This document shows positions 45,470-56,615 of a stretch of 64,000 nt of DNA, one piece after another. The first letter of the stretch is position 1, and every line of letters starts with the position of its first letter. Origin of the DNA: Macrobrachium rosenbergii. Its lineage: Eukaryota; Arthropoda; Malacostraca; Decapoda; Palaemonidae. The position numbers were made by a program, and so were the translations under genes. The stretch spans positions 37,756,099-37,820,098 of the forward strand of contig NC_089744.1 in NCBI RefSeq assembly GCF_040412425.1, given 5' to 3'. The notes beneath the pieces were generated by a model that did not search any database, had not been told where the DNA came from, and was given only the letters and a program-made list of their open reading frames with translations.

Positions 45470-46170
45470 CTGAACCAGTAATCATGATTTTGTATTCTTA
45501 TCTGCAAGTCTCAGTCTTAATTAGAATATGAGACTTGTATGTATGATGATACTGTGTGTACTTCATCTTGGTCGGTAAAGGTTAATTTCCTTTTCCAAAT
45601 AGCGTAAGAATAATAATGGGTTTGCTACCGAACTGATTTTCCTTTGTAAGTAGTGTACGAAACTTATAGTTTTGCGTTCGCTACCTCTTCTTTAGCGTAA
45701 AAAAATGTTAAATGTTGCGTTATCTGCCCAACCAATATTTTCATTATTGAAATGCATAAATGTTAATCTCAATTGTGTGACAGGAATTGAGGCATGTATA
45801 TATGATGGTATTCTGTGTACTTTGTCTTTGTATGTAAGGTTAACTTTCCTTTTCTGAGTAGTGTAATAAACGTAACCTTGTATTCGCTACCAGACCAATA
45901 TTTTGTGAATGAAATGCACCAGCGAGTCTTGCATAATGTTTGACAAGTATTGAGATTTGTATGTATGATGGTGCTTCGTGTACTTCAACTTTGGTTGGTA
46001 AAAGTTAACTTTTCTTTTCCGAGTAGCATTAAAAAATGCAATATTGTTTTCGCTACTGGACCGATATTTTCAGTATTGGAATGCAAATATGTAAGTCTCA
46101 AATAGCATTTGAAAGGAATTGAGATATCAGTATAATGGTACTCTGTGTACTTCATAAATTTATCCTTAAA
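45470..46170. repeat. ~165-bp tandem repeats in the leader of copy D
   Basis: Diverged units share TGTATGTATGATG.TACT.TGTGTACTTCA, GGTTAA.TTTCCTTTTC.GAGTAG and TTCGCTAC..GACC.ATATTTT. The GTGTAC anchor occurs at 45556, 45815, 45978 and 46145, giving steps of 259, 163 and 167. They lie between the left terminal repeat and gag, with no ORF. Confidence 0.72.
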
Positions 46171-46429
46171 GAATGAATTGAACATCTTATTATCGCACTC
46201 TCCTTTGCAGAACTGAAAAGTGTAAGAGCAGGAGTGCAGTAGGAGAGAGTTGCGCTCAGTGTTTTGGTTATGGCGAGCTTTCAGAGGATGAAAGGAATCA
46301 TGAAGAGTTCCACATTTATTAACTCCTTCTACGGGTGCCCAGTAGCGCTCTCCTGCTTGAGCTACTGGCTCGACGGCCACCAACTGCAGAACGCTCGGCG
46401 CCAGTTACTAGGATCCTGGCGCCATCTGA

Positions 46430-48480
46430 GCCGTCTCTCTCGTACTGCTAACCTTCCTACCCATTTTATCCACTTGCTCCCACGCCTGGCTCCCTCACTT
46501 CCTTCTCGTGCCATTGCCAGTCTTGTTTTAGGTTAACAGATGTTAACCTTGTGATAGTGAAGTGTTGTGCAGTGGAGGAGGTGTCTGCTTGTCCCTCGAT
46601 TCTCCTAGACAAAGGCCCCTGTCATACTCCCCAAAACCTGGGAGGAGACATACTGGAAGTCCAAGGGAGGTCGGGGGGTTACACACGGGTATTTGCCCCC
46701 ACAGTCAAGCCTGTTGCCGGTCCCAGGTATCAACAGACAGCCACTGGAAAGGCGTCTTACTGGATGTGTAGTGGAGGTGGTGGCTATCCGGCCCTATCGG
46801 CTCTCCTAAGCCCAGTCCCTGTCAGACTCCCCTAAACCTGGGAGGAGGCATACTGCCTGTCCATGGGAGTCCAAAGGGATTTTTGCCCCCGGATAGCCGC
46901 CCCTCAGTCGAACCTGCTGTCCGCAGGTGTCGATGGACAGCCATGGGAAAGGCGTCCATAGAAATGTCCTTTTTCCTAGCGATAGTCCAGTGTAGAAAAA
47001 CACAGATGGTGTTTTTCCTAATGAATAGTGGCCGTTGAAGAGGCATTTTTTCTGATGACCTTTGCTCTTCTCCACTCTCCTGTGAGCATCTCAGGGAGCA
47101 GGAGTATAGCCCACATCTTATTTCTAATGGGACAGCCTTGTGCTTTTGTCTCCTGAACTTCTGGTTGTGGATCGCCAGTTTTGGTGCCAAGCGGACCATC
47201 AGTGTACGAGCGTCCTTTTTGTCCACTTCCATAGCTCCTGTTAAGTGCCCGAGCGCCTAATGGCACCCAAACCTTCAGTAGTGCCGGAGCTCTTCCTCAT
47301 ATAGAGCTCAAGCACCACCTCTCATGCGTCTGGCGCCATCCTACCAGTGGCTGATGCCAGTTTTTTCTCTTAGCTCGGTTCCTGTCTCTTCTGGGAACAT
47401 ACTGTTGTCCTTTTTTGAGCACAATTTCCAATTGAAAGCTGGGCTCTGGTCTTCAAGTGGTGGATGCTCTCTTTGGTCGTTGGGTGTCTTCTCTGCAGTA
47501 TTGGACTCCCTCCTTTGAGTACCATACAAACTCTCAGGCAGTTTTATATCTTTTCAGCCAGTTCCAAAATCATTACAGGACTTAATGTTTTGACCTTCGC
47601 CTAGAGTTCCGGATGACCTGAATTGGTCCCTTTTGTGACATCAGTTGGTGCCTCATAGCACTGTCCTCTGCAGACAGGGACTTTGATGTACAGATTTTGA
47701 GCTTGTTGAAGAAAGCTATCATCACCTATAAAGGGAGTTGGGAGCCTAACTTTGGTTTGTAAGGGAGCAAGACGAGTGTTCTTTGTCCAGTACTACCTCT
47801 GATCCTTAGATGGAATTAGTTCTCCTGGCTAAAACTTGTCAAGATTGGAACTAAGTTCTTTCTTGACTGACCTCAGGAGCAGGGGCTAAAAAGATAGGAG
47901 CCTCTAAAGTGTTGCCAAGAGACATCACTTCGGCTGGTCCCTTAATCCTGTCCTATGCGGTAAGGACAATTAAATTTTAAGATTTCCACTTCTTCATTGG
48001 GATTGCAAGAAGGGAGCCATGCTGCTGCTTCTTCTACTGGGAGAAACACCCAGTCACTATGAGCCCTCTTTTCTTCGCCTTCAGCCATCTACTTTCAGAT
48101 GGCATGTATCTTCGGTCCATTTTCCCTCTTAAGCAGCGCCCATTCCAAGCACCTGATCAACTTCAGAGCTCTTGACACCAGATTTCTGGCTCCGAATCCT
48201 GAGCTCCCGACACCTGTTCCTGAGTGTTCAACATATTCTAGCCATAGTAGGCTCCCATCTCTGAATGCCTAGTTCCTTTGAACAGTTTTTTTCTTCACTG
48301 CAGCAGAAGTTATCTCCTCTGGTTTTGTTCAAGACTGTCATTTATCCCATGGCTGGATTTTGGTGTCTTTTGTGGACCTTCCAAGTTCCTGTGAGCGTGT
48401 CAGATGTTGGTTGTGGCCAAGTACAGTTCCGCATATGTTTTCAGTCTGTATAACGTGTCATTGAGTCCACACTGGGCGTT
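46430..48480 (+). pseudogene. DIRS gag remnant, copy D
   Basis: From about 46460 short stretches match gag of the other copies: a PRLAPSLPSRAIASL segment, and the RRHTGSPREVGG motif near 46640 (RRHTG also in copies B and C). The RRHTG region appears to be partly duplicated at 46560-46660 and 46795-46870 (CCTGGGAGGAG.CATACTG in both). Later parts (LRSSDTCS..., SSFEQFFSSLQQ near 48268) are hard to place. No continuous frame. Confidence 0.55.
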
Positions 48481-49257
48481 ATTGCATAAGAAGTCGATCC
48501 TGCCCTGATGGCTATGTTTCTGTGGCTGTCAAGTTTCAGCAGAGTCAACAACTAGTCCACCTAGTTATCCGCAAGCCTGCATTATGTTGTTTGATGCTCA
48601 GTTGCAGAGTCTAACCGAACAGTCCTATCGTACAGTCTCCCGGCCATTTGTACAAAGTTCCTGGTTATGTAGGATACTTAATTTTTTCTTGTCCACATAC
48701 AGACTTCAAATACATCACAGACCCGTCTTACAAGACAGAATCTGCCAGTTCGGGAGTTGTTAGGCTTTGGCAAGCCTTCTATTGAGTCTTCGCCCCACAC
48801 AGGGACAAGGAATCATAGCAAGACTCCACTGTTTTTTCCCCTAGACTGGAATTTTCAGTCGGACCTTTGGTGGTATCTGTCCGAATTTAAGCTTTCAGAG
48901 GAAGTCCTTTCTCATGAGAATAGTCTTAGACTGCTTCTCATTCCTTGTTCTAGTCGAGGGAGCCCGCTCAGGGATCTGGGAATTTCCATGATGTGTCCCC
49001 GGGAGAACGGAACCTTCACGCTATGCTATAAAGCTGAAAGCCTTTCACATAAGGCTTCAGCCCTTCTCGACCCTCGCTCTTTCCTAGACTACGGTATTCT
49101 TTTAGACTAGACCACAGTCCCTAGTGGACACCATTCTGCAAGTTCATGCTAGCTTGGACTCTATGCTCTTCCACCGTTCAAGATGGTCAAGGAAAAGCTG
49201 GCCTTTTCATACTCGTCAGAAGGTTACAACATCCCTCGTAGCCCCGTTCTGAATTAA

Positions 49258-49546
49258 GTATACCTTAGTTTAACCAGACCAGTGAGCTGATTAACAGCTC
49301 TCCTAGAGCTGGCCTGAAAGATTAGATTTATTTTTATGTGGCTAAGAACCAATTGGTTACCTAGCAACGGGACCTACAGCTTATTGTGGAATCCGAACCA
49401 CATTACAACGAGAAATGAATTTCTATCACCAGAAAGAAATTTCTTTAATTCTTCATTGGCCGGTCGGAGAATCAAACGCAGGCCCAGCAGAGTGCTAGCC
49501 GAGAACAATACCAACCCGTCCAATGAGGAACTCTGTTCTGAATTGT
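49258..49546 (-). mobile_element. tRNA-derived SINE, minus strand
   Basis: On the minus strand the 5' part reads TTGGTATTGTTCTCGGCTAGC (A-box-like) then GCGTTTGATTCTCCG (B-box-like, cf. GGTTCRANYCC), as in the internal Pol III promoter of tRNA-derived SINEs. The body contains CACAATAAGCTGTAGGTCCC and GCTAACCAATTGGTTCTTAG-type sequence of a kind I recognise as frequent in decapod transcripts. It interrupts the RNase H/YR region of DIRS copy D. The 70-codon + strand open stretch over it is not a gene. Confidence 0.78.
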
Positions 49547-50369
49547 AATTTATGGTTTCTCATCTTGCTGCGATTGATTGGCGTACTCTCTCGGAATCCT
49601 TCCACCTTTTGTAACTTCTCGGACAATTAACTTCTCGAACAATCTCACTTTAAGAGACACTATCAAGGGTGGTATGCTTCTGCTTGGACAGGGTTTGGGC
49701 TGTCCAGGTGTTTATCAAGAAGATGTTTTTTCAGAGGTGCTACCAAGACATTTGAGAGATGCATATCGAGGTATGTCTGACTTAGTAACGCGGGTTGCTC
49801 GTTAACCCTGGGAATTTTAAACCAAGAATGAAGACGTTTCCGTGACCTGGAGCTGTTCTCTCTCTCTCCCAAGAACTTAATGGAAGAGAGGATGGTTTTG
49901 GCAGCCGGGGATTGTGCTCCAGGCTCCCAGGGGCATCCATCAGCCCAAGTTGTTTTTCCTCACCTGGCACCAGCTACAGCCAGGTGCCAGCTCTACCCCG
50001 AACTTCTAGGAGCACCCACCAGCTCCTGACCAATTAGTTAGCTGACGACCAGCTCTGCTGGCCCCACCTACACCCTGGCATCAGCTCAGTACACCTGACG
50101 CCAGCTTTCGGTTGTCTGGCGCCAACTCTCCCGCATCCTTGGCTCTGGAGAAGAGTTAGAAGCTTGTTTTCTTTTGGAGTTTTACGATATGACCTGAGCA
50201 GGATTGGAAGCACAGGAGGTTTTTCATGACCTTCAGTGTTCTATCACCCGCTGTCTAAGAACGTATGGTCCTCTCTTGTGATTGGACTTGTTTTCTGATG
50301 CCACTCTTAGTTTCTGGAGAGATATTGACCTACTTTTAGTGAAAGTTAGACACATAGTACAACCTCTAC

Positions 50370-50575
50370 CTCATTGGCTTTCAGGCACTGTGTGGTGCCC
50401 CTGATGTCCAGTCTACAGTCAACCTTTTCTGAAACACTCTTAGAAGTAGGAGAGCATTTTTCTCCTTTTAAGGGAGGCTAAGGATGTCAGAATGGCTTCT
50501 ACCTCATTAGCTTTCAGGCACTTTATGCCCATGACGTCCATTCTACAATTGACCTTCTGGAAGTGTAATCACTCT
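50370..50575. repeat. Partial duplication of YR C-terminal segment, copy D
   Basis: TACCTCATTGGCTTTCAGGC at 50369 and TACCTCATTAGCTTTCAGGC at 50499 each start a related stretch ending in CAGTCTACAGTCAACCTTTT / CATTCTACAATTGACCTTCT. The step is about 130 bases. Confidence 0.75.
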
Positions 50576-50639
50576 TCACTCCTCGCCTCTTGAAGAAAGT
50601 TAAAACAGTGTTAGATTCTTGCAGTACTTTGCGATCATT

Positions 50640-51177
50640 ATTAGTAACTGGCTTGGCATTGTGGAAGGAAGCACAGGATTTTCTCCTACTATCTATTCAC
50701 CTTGTAGTAAGGTGCTGAGACTTTTGAGAGCCGTATGTTACAATTTACCTGGAGCACCCATCACTGTCAGTGAATGGGTCATGGTCTTTATTTCAGTGCA
50801 AGGGACAGTCATATCTGGTTGTTTATATTGGTACTGCGCTCAGGACAAGGGAACTTTTTAAAGTTTTGCTAGCCATCGGATAACTCCTTGAGCTGCATAA
50901 CTTCCACTGATGCTTTGCTAGCCATCGGAGTACTCCTTGGCTACAAAGCTCCCACTTAAGTAGAGGTGCTCCTGGCTTTACTGCCACGCTTCTGCAGGTT
51001 AAGTTGAGCAACAACCAGAGGCAGTTCTCTGCTGCAGGCTCTCTTAACTAACAAGGAACTACAAGCATTGTATCCAATGCTGGCAGCTTATCTAGTATCT
51101 CAAATCATTATATGAATTAATGATTGGAAACAGAATTTGTCCATGAATCCCCCACCACCTGTCAATGTGGATTCAGT
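50640..51177 (+). other. Conserved non-coding block after YR, copy D
   Basis: It aligns with the same block of the other copies (GGTACTGCGCTCAGGACAAG near 50830, GTTAAGTTGAGCAACAACCA near 50998). It includes an extra tandem duplication of about 53 bases starting TTTGCTAGCCATCGGA at 50873 and 50926. It is better preserved than the coding region of the same copy. Confidence 0.6.
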
Positions 51178-51263
51178 TTAAGTAATTACTGGGTAAGTTA
51201 CATATATAAAAATGGCATTTTTATAATAAAATAAAGTTTTATATATACTTACCCAGTAATTAC
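51178..51263. repeat. DIRS internal complementary region, copy D
   Basis: TAAGTAATTACTGGGTAAGT at the left and ATACTTACCCAGTAATTAC at the right. Reverse-complemented, it equals the right end (51450-51494) followed by the left end (45037-45075) of this same copy, including the subfamily-specific CCCAG. Confidence 0.85.
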
Positions 51264-51289
51264 AGATGGAGCCCTCCCTCCTCCCCGCA

Positions 51290-51494
51290 CATGGACATAA
51301 AGCATAAACGTAATGACGAGTATTTGCCGAGTAGTTCCTGATACTCTCGTTAGTGGGGGAGACCAGTCACCTGCACTAAACTAAAGCGCTAACCTGCAAA
51401 TTTTTTAATTTGAGCTGCCGAGGCAAGAGAAACTCTTAGCTAAGTAATTACTGGGTAAGTATATATAAAATTTATTTTATTATAAAAATGTCAT
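51290..51494. repeat. Right inverted terminal repeat, DIRS copy D
   Basis: Reverse complement of 45037-45225, preceded by the pyrimidine tract GAGCCCTCCCTCCTCCCC shared by all four copies. Confidence 0.85.
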
Positions 51495-51983
51495 ATTTGT
51501 TTTATTCTTCTAGATGGGCACAGTCCAGTGATATCTCTATAGCCAAAGTGCATTGTGTGGCTGGTTTTAATGGCATATTGAACTAAGATTCTCTTTTTGT
51601 ATCATCAGCCAAAGCTCTTTTACATTGCATTTCAGATTTTAAGCAGGATGTTCTGTGCACCTGGGAGCTGGCATTGAAGGTGTGAGCTCTCATCATTGCA
51701 CTATTTATTCCTCAACTTAGAAAAATAAATATTTTGTTTTGGGATAGGTTCCATAGAGTAATCCCTTTGAAGATAGCAGCTTAATACGCAATGTCAAGGG
51801 GATTGAGGGGACTACAATTTTAAGAAGGGCAGAACTGGGCAAATGCCAGTCCTGGTCTGTGCTAGCCTACCTTAAAACTTAGCCAGACTTTACAATTTAC
51901 CTAGCCTTCCTTTTGTAAACATGCACCAAGTAAAATCAATAGAATTCAGAGAAACAAAGGCAGTATAGAATACTGTGTAGATA
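51495..51983 (+). other. Intron of MINDY gene
   Basis: Intron sequence between copy D and a MITE; no feature supported. Confidence 0.4.
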
Positions 51984-52213
51984 CTTGCAGCCCCCAGTTA
52001 TTGGCGGGGGTCCGTTCTGATGGTGTGACGATAAACAAAGATCGCCGATAACCAAAAATCGGCAATTTTCAGCACTTATTGGCACTGATAACCAGAGATT
52101 ATCAGTTCTGATAAATGGATATCGGCGACGAAAATCGCTGATTTTGTCGCTAGACAAGCCCTTTAAAACTGGATCGCTGATAACCAACCCCGCCGATAAC
52201 CAGGGACTGTCTG
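51984..52213. mobile_element. MITE of the CAGGCAGTCCCC family
   Basis: The left end (CAGCCCCCAGTTATTGGCGG) is diverged and the right end reads ATAACCAGGGACTGTCTG followed by TA. The interior has CGATAACCAAAAATCGGCA and TCGCTAGACAAGCCC stretches also found in the MITE at 54994. Confidence 0.72.
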
Positions 52214-54993
52214 TATCACCAGAAAATAAGTTTTCTCAGTGAATATAGCCATAAATATTGCACTGTAAGCAATAAAAATGTCCCAGTTGAGTAAGCCAGC
52301 AGGATGCAGAAAGTACGGTAAATGATAATAGAAATGCTAGAAAAAACACAAAGGATAAATGCAATGAAACTGTAAGCTTCATTTCATTTTGGCGAGTCTT
52401 CAGTAATTTCTTCTGATTTTCTGTTGTACATTATTCACCTGTTTTCTGTTGTATGTGCACAGTGCTTAAGGGCAGTAAATGATGTTTACTAGTGCTTTCA
52501 TATTTTTTAATTTTACTGACCTCCTTACGTTAGGTTATGCCTACGCTGCAGTGTGCTGCAACACTGATCCTTTGTGTTTTGTGTCAGAGCATTGCTTGTG
52601 TAACAGGACAGTATATCAGCTGTAGATGTCTTGCTCAGAGCAGTCCTTTAATGTTAAGGAAACTTGAGTTCTTTGTTTATGGGTTTTAACCCTTTGTGAG
52701 CAGGTGTCATCAGATGACGACTATTTGTAGTTTTAGGGGAAATTCCGGGTATCATCCTCTGACAATCAACATTTTGTGCCATACAGTTTGAACAGATTTT
52801 ATGGGAAAAGTATTCAGATCACTTCCATGGGCCATAAATGACTCTTGGGAACTCCTACAGCAACTGTAATGGCTAGTTGGTGCAGGAGAGAGAGATCAGT
52901 TTGCCTTGAGGTGTCAAAGGGGAATTTTGTTCGCCATTGCCATCCAAGGATGATGTAAATATTTTACAATAAATATACTCAGAATTTGTTATTGAATTTA
53001 GGTCTTATCTGTTATGATGTTGTGTGAACTGTAATTATAATTTTACAAAAAAATTAAAAAAATTATTAGAAAAACATTTAAAGCATGGTAAAATTAGCAT
53101 ATTTATTATGACTGTCTTGGTAGAGATGCCCCACACAGGCTTAGAAATATTTACTTTCAACTTCCCGTGGAAGGTACAGAGATTTTTGTAAACATTTTTT
53201 TATACTGTGCATATGCATATCTTCTTTCCGTTGATGTTTTTTTTTTAAATTGGCCATCCTTAAATTTAGCCCAGTCTAGGGGTGTACTTAATGTATATTT
53301 TAGCCTGGGCTGTGAGGATTAAGGTGTCAGTGCAGTTATGTTACACAGGCCACTGTATTCAGCTCTGAGGGATCATGAAAATAGGAGAGGAAGACAGTAC
53401 CAAAGATTGGTATTATGACATGTCTATATGGCTGAGCTGTATCTTGAGCTGTGCCCTCATCATGCAAACTCTGGAGAGAGTGCTGGAACACCTGCAAAAA
53501 TGTAAAGAATGGTCTTCCTTTATTAGCAGCAAAGCAGTAAATAAGACAGTGGATTAAAAAGACTGCACCCAACTTTTTGCATCCGGCAGTGTCATAATTC
53601 CATATCTGACTCTAAAATAATAAGCATTGTCTGTGCCCTCTTTAACTATGAATGCTGTTTGCCCACTAACTTTCCCCATTGATGGTCTAAGTGCTCATGC
53701 CCGTGGGCAGTGCTCAGTATGAATCTGTTTGCAGAGCAGCCAAAATTTAATAATTTGTGACTGGATGAAGTATAACCATTCCTGAAAACAATATTTTTAA
53801 AACTCCTAGTCATGAATATGTGACAGGCTGCATACAATTTTTTTCTTTAATAAGCCAAGTCCAGCAATAGTTTCAATAATTGAGCACATTGTGTGGCAGG
53901 TCTGTGTTGAAATAAGAGTAAATTAAACATTTCATAATTAGAGGAATTTGATCATTCTCCAATTATCAGGTGGTAAGAATCTGTAACTTGTGAAGTAATA
54001 CAGTATGTAGTTTTTATATGCATATGTATATATTTATACATGTGTATGTGTGCATGCGTATAGGTAAAGTATTGTTGCAAGTTTTAGTCTGAAGTAGTTT
54101 ATGCAGATCACTTAGTCATACACTCATGAGTCTTGCCATAGGGATTTATTTTGTAAGAGAAGAGGTGGAAATTGGATAAGGACAGATATCAGAGAAATTG
54201 GTCAGCCTAGGCAGAGGAGACCAAATAGAATGGGAGAAAAGTAAAAGGTATAAAGTTCTGGAGCAAATACCTAAAGTGCTGCCATGAATAATTTATTGCT
54301 TGCTATGCTAACCAAAGCCTGTTTAGTTAGTATCTCAGTTACAAGGATGTGTACAGTGTTTTGAAGTATAGTACATATTTCTGTGCGTGACTGTATATAC
54401 AGTGTGCTTTTTGTAAGAATGGATGAAAACAAATTTTTAGGGTAAGCCTTTAGATTTAAGAGCCTCAGGTTTTAGGTTTAGTTATGTAATCAAGAGTATA
54501 AGACAACAATAAATGAAAGTTATGATGATAGTTTTTACATCAGGTAAGATGTTGACATAATAAAGGTAATTAGGGATGATAAGAAAATTTTCCTTGATGG
54601 AAAGCAAGAGATCTTGGGTTTTTTTTCAGTGTTTTCATCTGTAAGATTAATGGGTAAAGTTTCTCGGGATGTAGGGTGAGTATGTTAATTGATGTTTTTA
54701 TTGTTTATGTGTAATCATTCTCGTAACAAGTTCCATGCAACTGTACTATTGTTTATTCAGACCGCTGAACTATGGACCTTAATTGCAGAGGTTGACCTGA
54801 AGGACTTTCATTTTACAAAATTAATGAACATTGGTGATAATTGAAAATTTAATATGTAAAGTATGGTAACAAGATTTGCTGTGTTCTACTTTTCTAAATG
54901 ACACACAGTAGCTTGCAGTTGTGTTACATGGGTGTTGACAATGAAATATTTTTTTGTATAAGTCTATTAATAGTGTTATACACCACATCACTA
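52214..54993 (+). other. Intron of MINDY gene, 2.8 kb
   Basis: No gene recognised. A stretch at 53235-53330 resembles 17740-17840, suggesting an old dispersed repeat. Two short opposing open stretches at 53336-53572 show no domain. There is a TATG/CATA-rich tract near 54015-54065. Confidence 0.42.
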
Positions 54994-55266
54994 CAGACAG
55001 TCCCAGGTTATCGGCGGGGGTACCGTTCCGACGGTGTGACAATAAGTGAAAATTGCAGATAACCGAAAATCTGCAATTTTCGGCACTTATCAGCTCCGAT
55101 AACCGGAGGTTGGTGCCTCTGTTAGGGATGTATTGGTGCCAGTATCCGATTATCAGCATCGATAAGTGGAAATTGGTGCAAAAAATAGCTGATTTTCATC
55201 GCTAGACAAGCCCCATAAAACCTGATCGCCAATAACCGAGCCCCGCCAATAACCGGGGACTGCCTG
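54994..55266. mobile_element. MITE of the CAGGCAGTCCCC family
   Basis: Ends CAGACAGTCCCAGGTTATCG and AATAACCGGGGACTGCCTG, with TA on each side (54992-54993, 55267-55268). Internal inverted CGATAACCG/CGGTTATCG-like motifs; no ORF. Confidence 0.83.
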
Positions 55267-55742
55267 TATGAATGATTTTTAAGAACTTAATAGTAAAATA
55301 GAGGCTTAAGCCCTTTTCCTCTTATCGAAGCTGTGGTATTAGAATTGGATAGATGGTGTCAGACTGCTGCCAGTGTTCAGTTCCTGTAATTGTTGGCTTA
55401 TATAATTTTTATCATTATACTTCTTTTTAATGTTATTTTAGAGACATTGTGTGTGGTTTTATGATATTGAATAATGGTACCTATTGGTATTCTTAGAGGT
55501 TTTGAAATACAGGTTATCCCAGAATTAAATTTTTAGTTTGTATCTCTTGGTTATTATAAATGTCCAATACAGTATCTTGAATCCATTTTGAAATTCTTGA
55601 TTATAAATTTGTATAACATTGTAACATCACTACTGTATTTTAGTTGCTCTCCAAGTGAACTGGTTTTTAGTATTTTGATAGTTCTTGTTCATTTTTTTAA
55701 AGATATTCAAGATATTTAAGATTCACATGGATATATTTACAG
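55267..55742 (+). other. Intron of MINDY gene
   Basis: AT-rich intron ending in ATATATTTACAG, the acceptor for the next exon. Confidence 0.45.
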
Positions 55743-55899
55743 TGAGGAAATAGCACAAAAACTTCAGGAGGAAGAAAACCGTTTGGCTGCTGCAGCGGAA
55801 GCAGCTGCAAGCCATCCTCGCCAGACTGTACCTTCTTCCCTTCCAGCCTACCAGACTCCTAATCCTTCAAATGCACATGAAGAAAAAAAGAAAAAGGAG
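55743..55899 (+). CDS. MINDY1/2: MINDY-1/2, exon with second MIU-like helix
   Basis: The acceptor TATTTACAG precedes 55743; the donor is GGAG|GTATTT. It is entered in phase 2 and left in phase 0, length 157 bases, in frame with exon 43343. It encodes DEEIAQKLQEEENRLAAAAE, then AAASHPRQTVPSSLPAYQ and a Lys-rich end EEKKKKE. DEEIAQKLQEEE matches the MIU consensus and corresponds to the LAQQLQ-type helix near the C-terminus of vertebrate MINDY-1/2. The short C-terminal tail, with its usual Cys-containing end, must be in an exon right of the window. Confidence 0.88.
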
Positions 55900-56615
55900 G
55901 TATTTATACTGTAATTTATGCTGTATTTGTAATTTTTCTCATTAGAAAGTAAGTTGAGGCAATATCTTGATTTATGAGAAGCATTTGGAAATTGGGTATA
56001 GAAAACTTTGACTTAGTTTTATTGAAGGTAGCTGATTTACAATGCTCTTGAAGGGTATCAGGAGATTTCTCTACATGACGGCTACTATTTTTGTTTATGA
56101 AAATGCATGAAAATTATCGACAAATTGATAGGTGAGATTGAAGGATGGTAAAGGCCTGTTTCAGTCCGTATAAAAAGATTGGTTATTCTTTAATAAGCAG
56201 GCAGGTTTTTTCTAGGAAATGCCTAAATTTTTATTTAAGTAGTTCTCACAAAAAAGAATATGAAAACATAAGATGTTGATAAATAAGAAAACTATACAGG
56301 ATACGTAAGGCTAAGCGGTAAAAATACACACATCAGGAAATGAAACAGATATTAGCAATAAAGTTTAATGCACTTACTGCCTGGCCATCCTTTTCTGTTT
56401 CAGGGATGCTTAGATAGCATTAGCACCATATCTATGAGAGATGACAAAAGTTGTCGGTGTGCTAGAAATCATAATTTTAATGAAAATATTAAAAAAAAGG
56501 ATGATCATTTTGTTGTAGAAATGTTTTTACTTTGCATACAGGCAACATTGTCTCTCTAAAAATAGAACGTACATAATATACGTACAAAAATATATATAAT
56601 GATATGCATCTCATG
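55900..56615 (+). other. Intron of MINDY gene
   Basis: AT-rich, no element or ORF supported. Confidence 0.4.

Larger units (their letters stand above)
48750..50680 (+). pseudogene. DIRS RT-end, RNase H and YR remnants, copy D
   Basis: LDWNFQSDLWWYLSEFKLSEE (48840-48900) corresponds to the EIKSELQWWLSKGRL segment at the end of the RT, and later pieces to RNase H and the LDLYAFPPF stretch (LDSMLFHRSR near 49155). The RT core is missing. After the SINE, HFKRHYQGWYASAWTGFGLS (near 49650) matches the start of the YR region. YR C-terminal traces TSLAFRH... occur twice (50365 and 50500), followed by KKVKTVLDSCSTL near 50590. Not functional. Confidence 0.58.
45037..51494 (+). mobile_element. DIRS-type retrotransposon copy D (eroded)
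   Basis: Both inverted terminal repeats, the ICR and the conserved block are well kept, but the coding interior is badly eroded: gag fragments, almost no RT core, RNase H traces, and a rearranged YR. The termini read ACTTACCCAGCAATTACTTAG (left) and TAAGTAATTACTGGGTAAGT (right), with CCCAG where copies A-C have ACCAAG, so it belongs to a different subfamily. A SINE is inserted at about 49258. It lies in the intron between exons 43343 and 55743. Confidence 0.85.

Noticed and set aside
45470..46170. Repeats in copy D and at 60.5-61.6 kb as a CRISPR-like array
   Set aside because: Units are long, diverged and without regular spacers, and the genome is eukaryotic.
49336..49548. A 70-codon + strand ORF, and a possible tRNA gene on the minus strand
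   Set aside because: Both fall in the SINE. The tRNA-like part lacks a full cloverleaf and continues into a SINE body.
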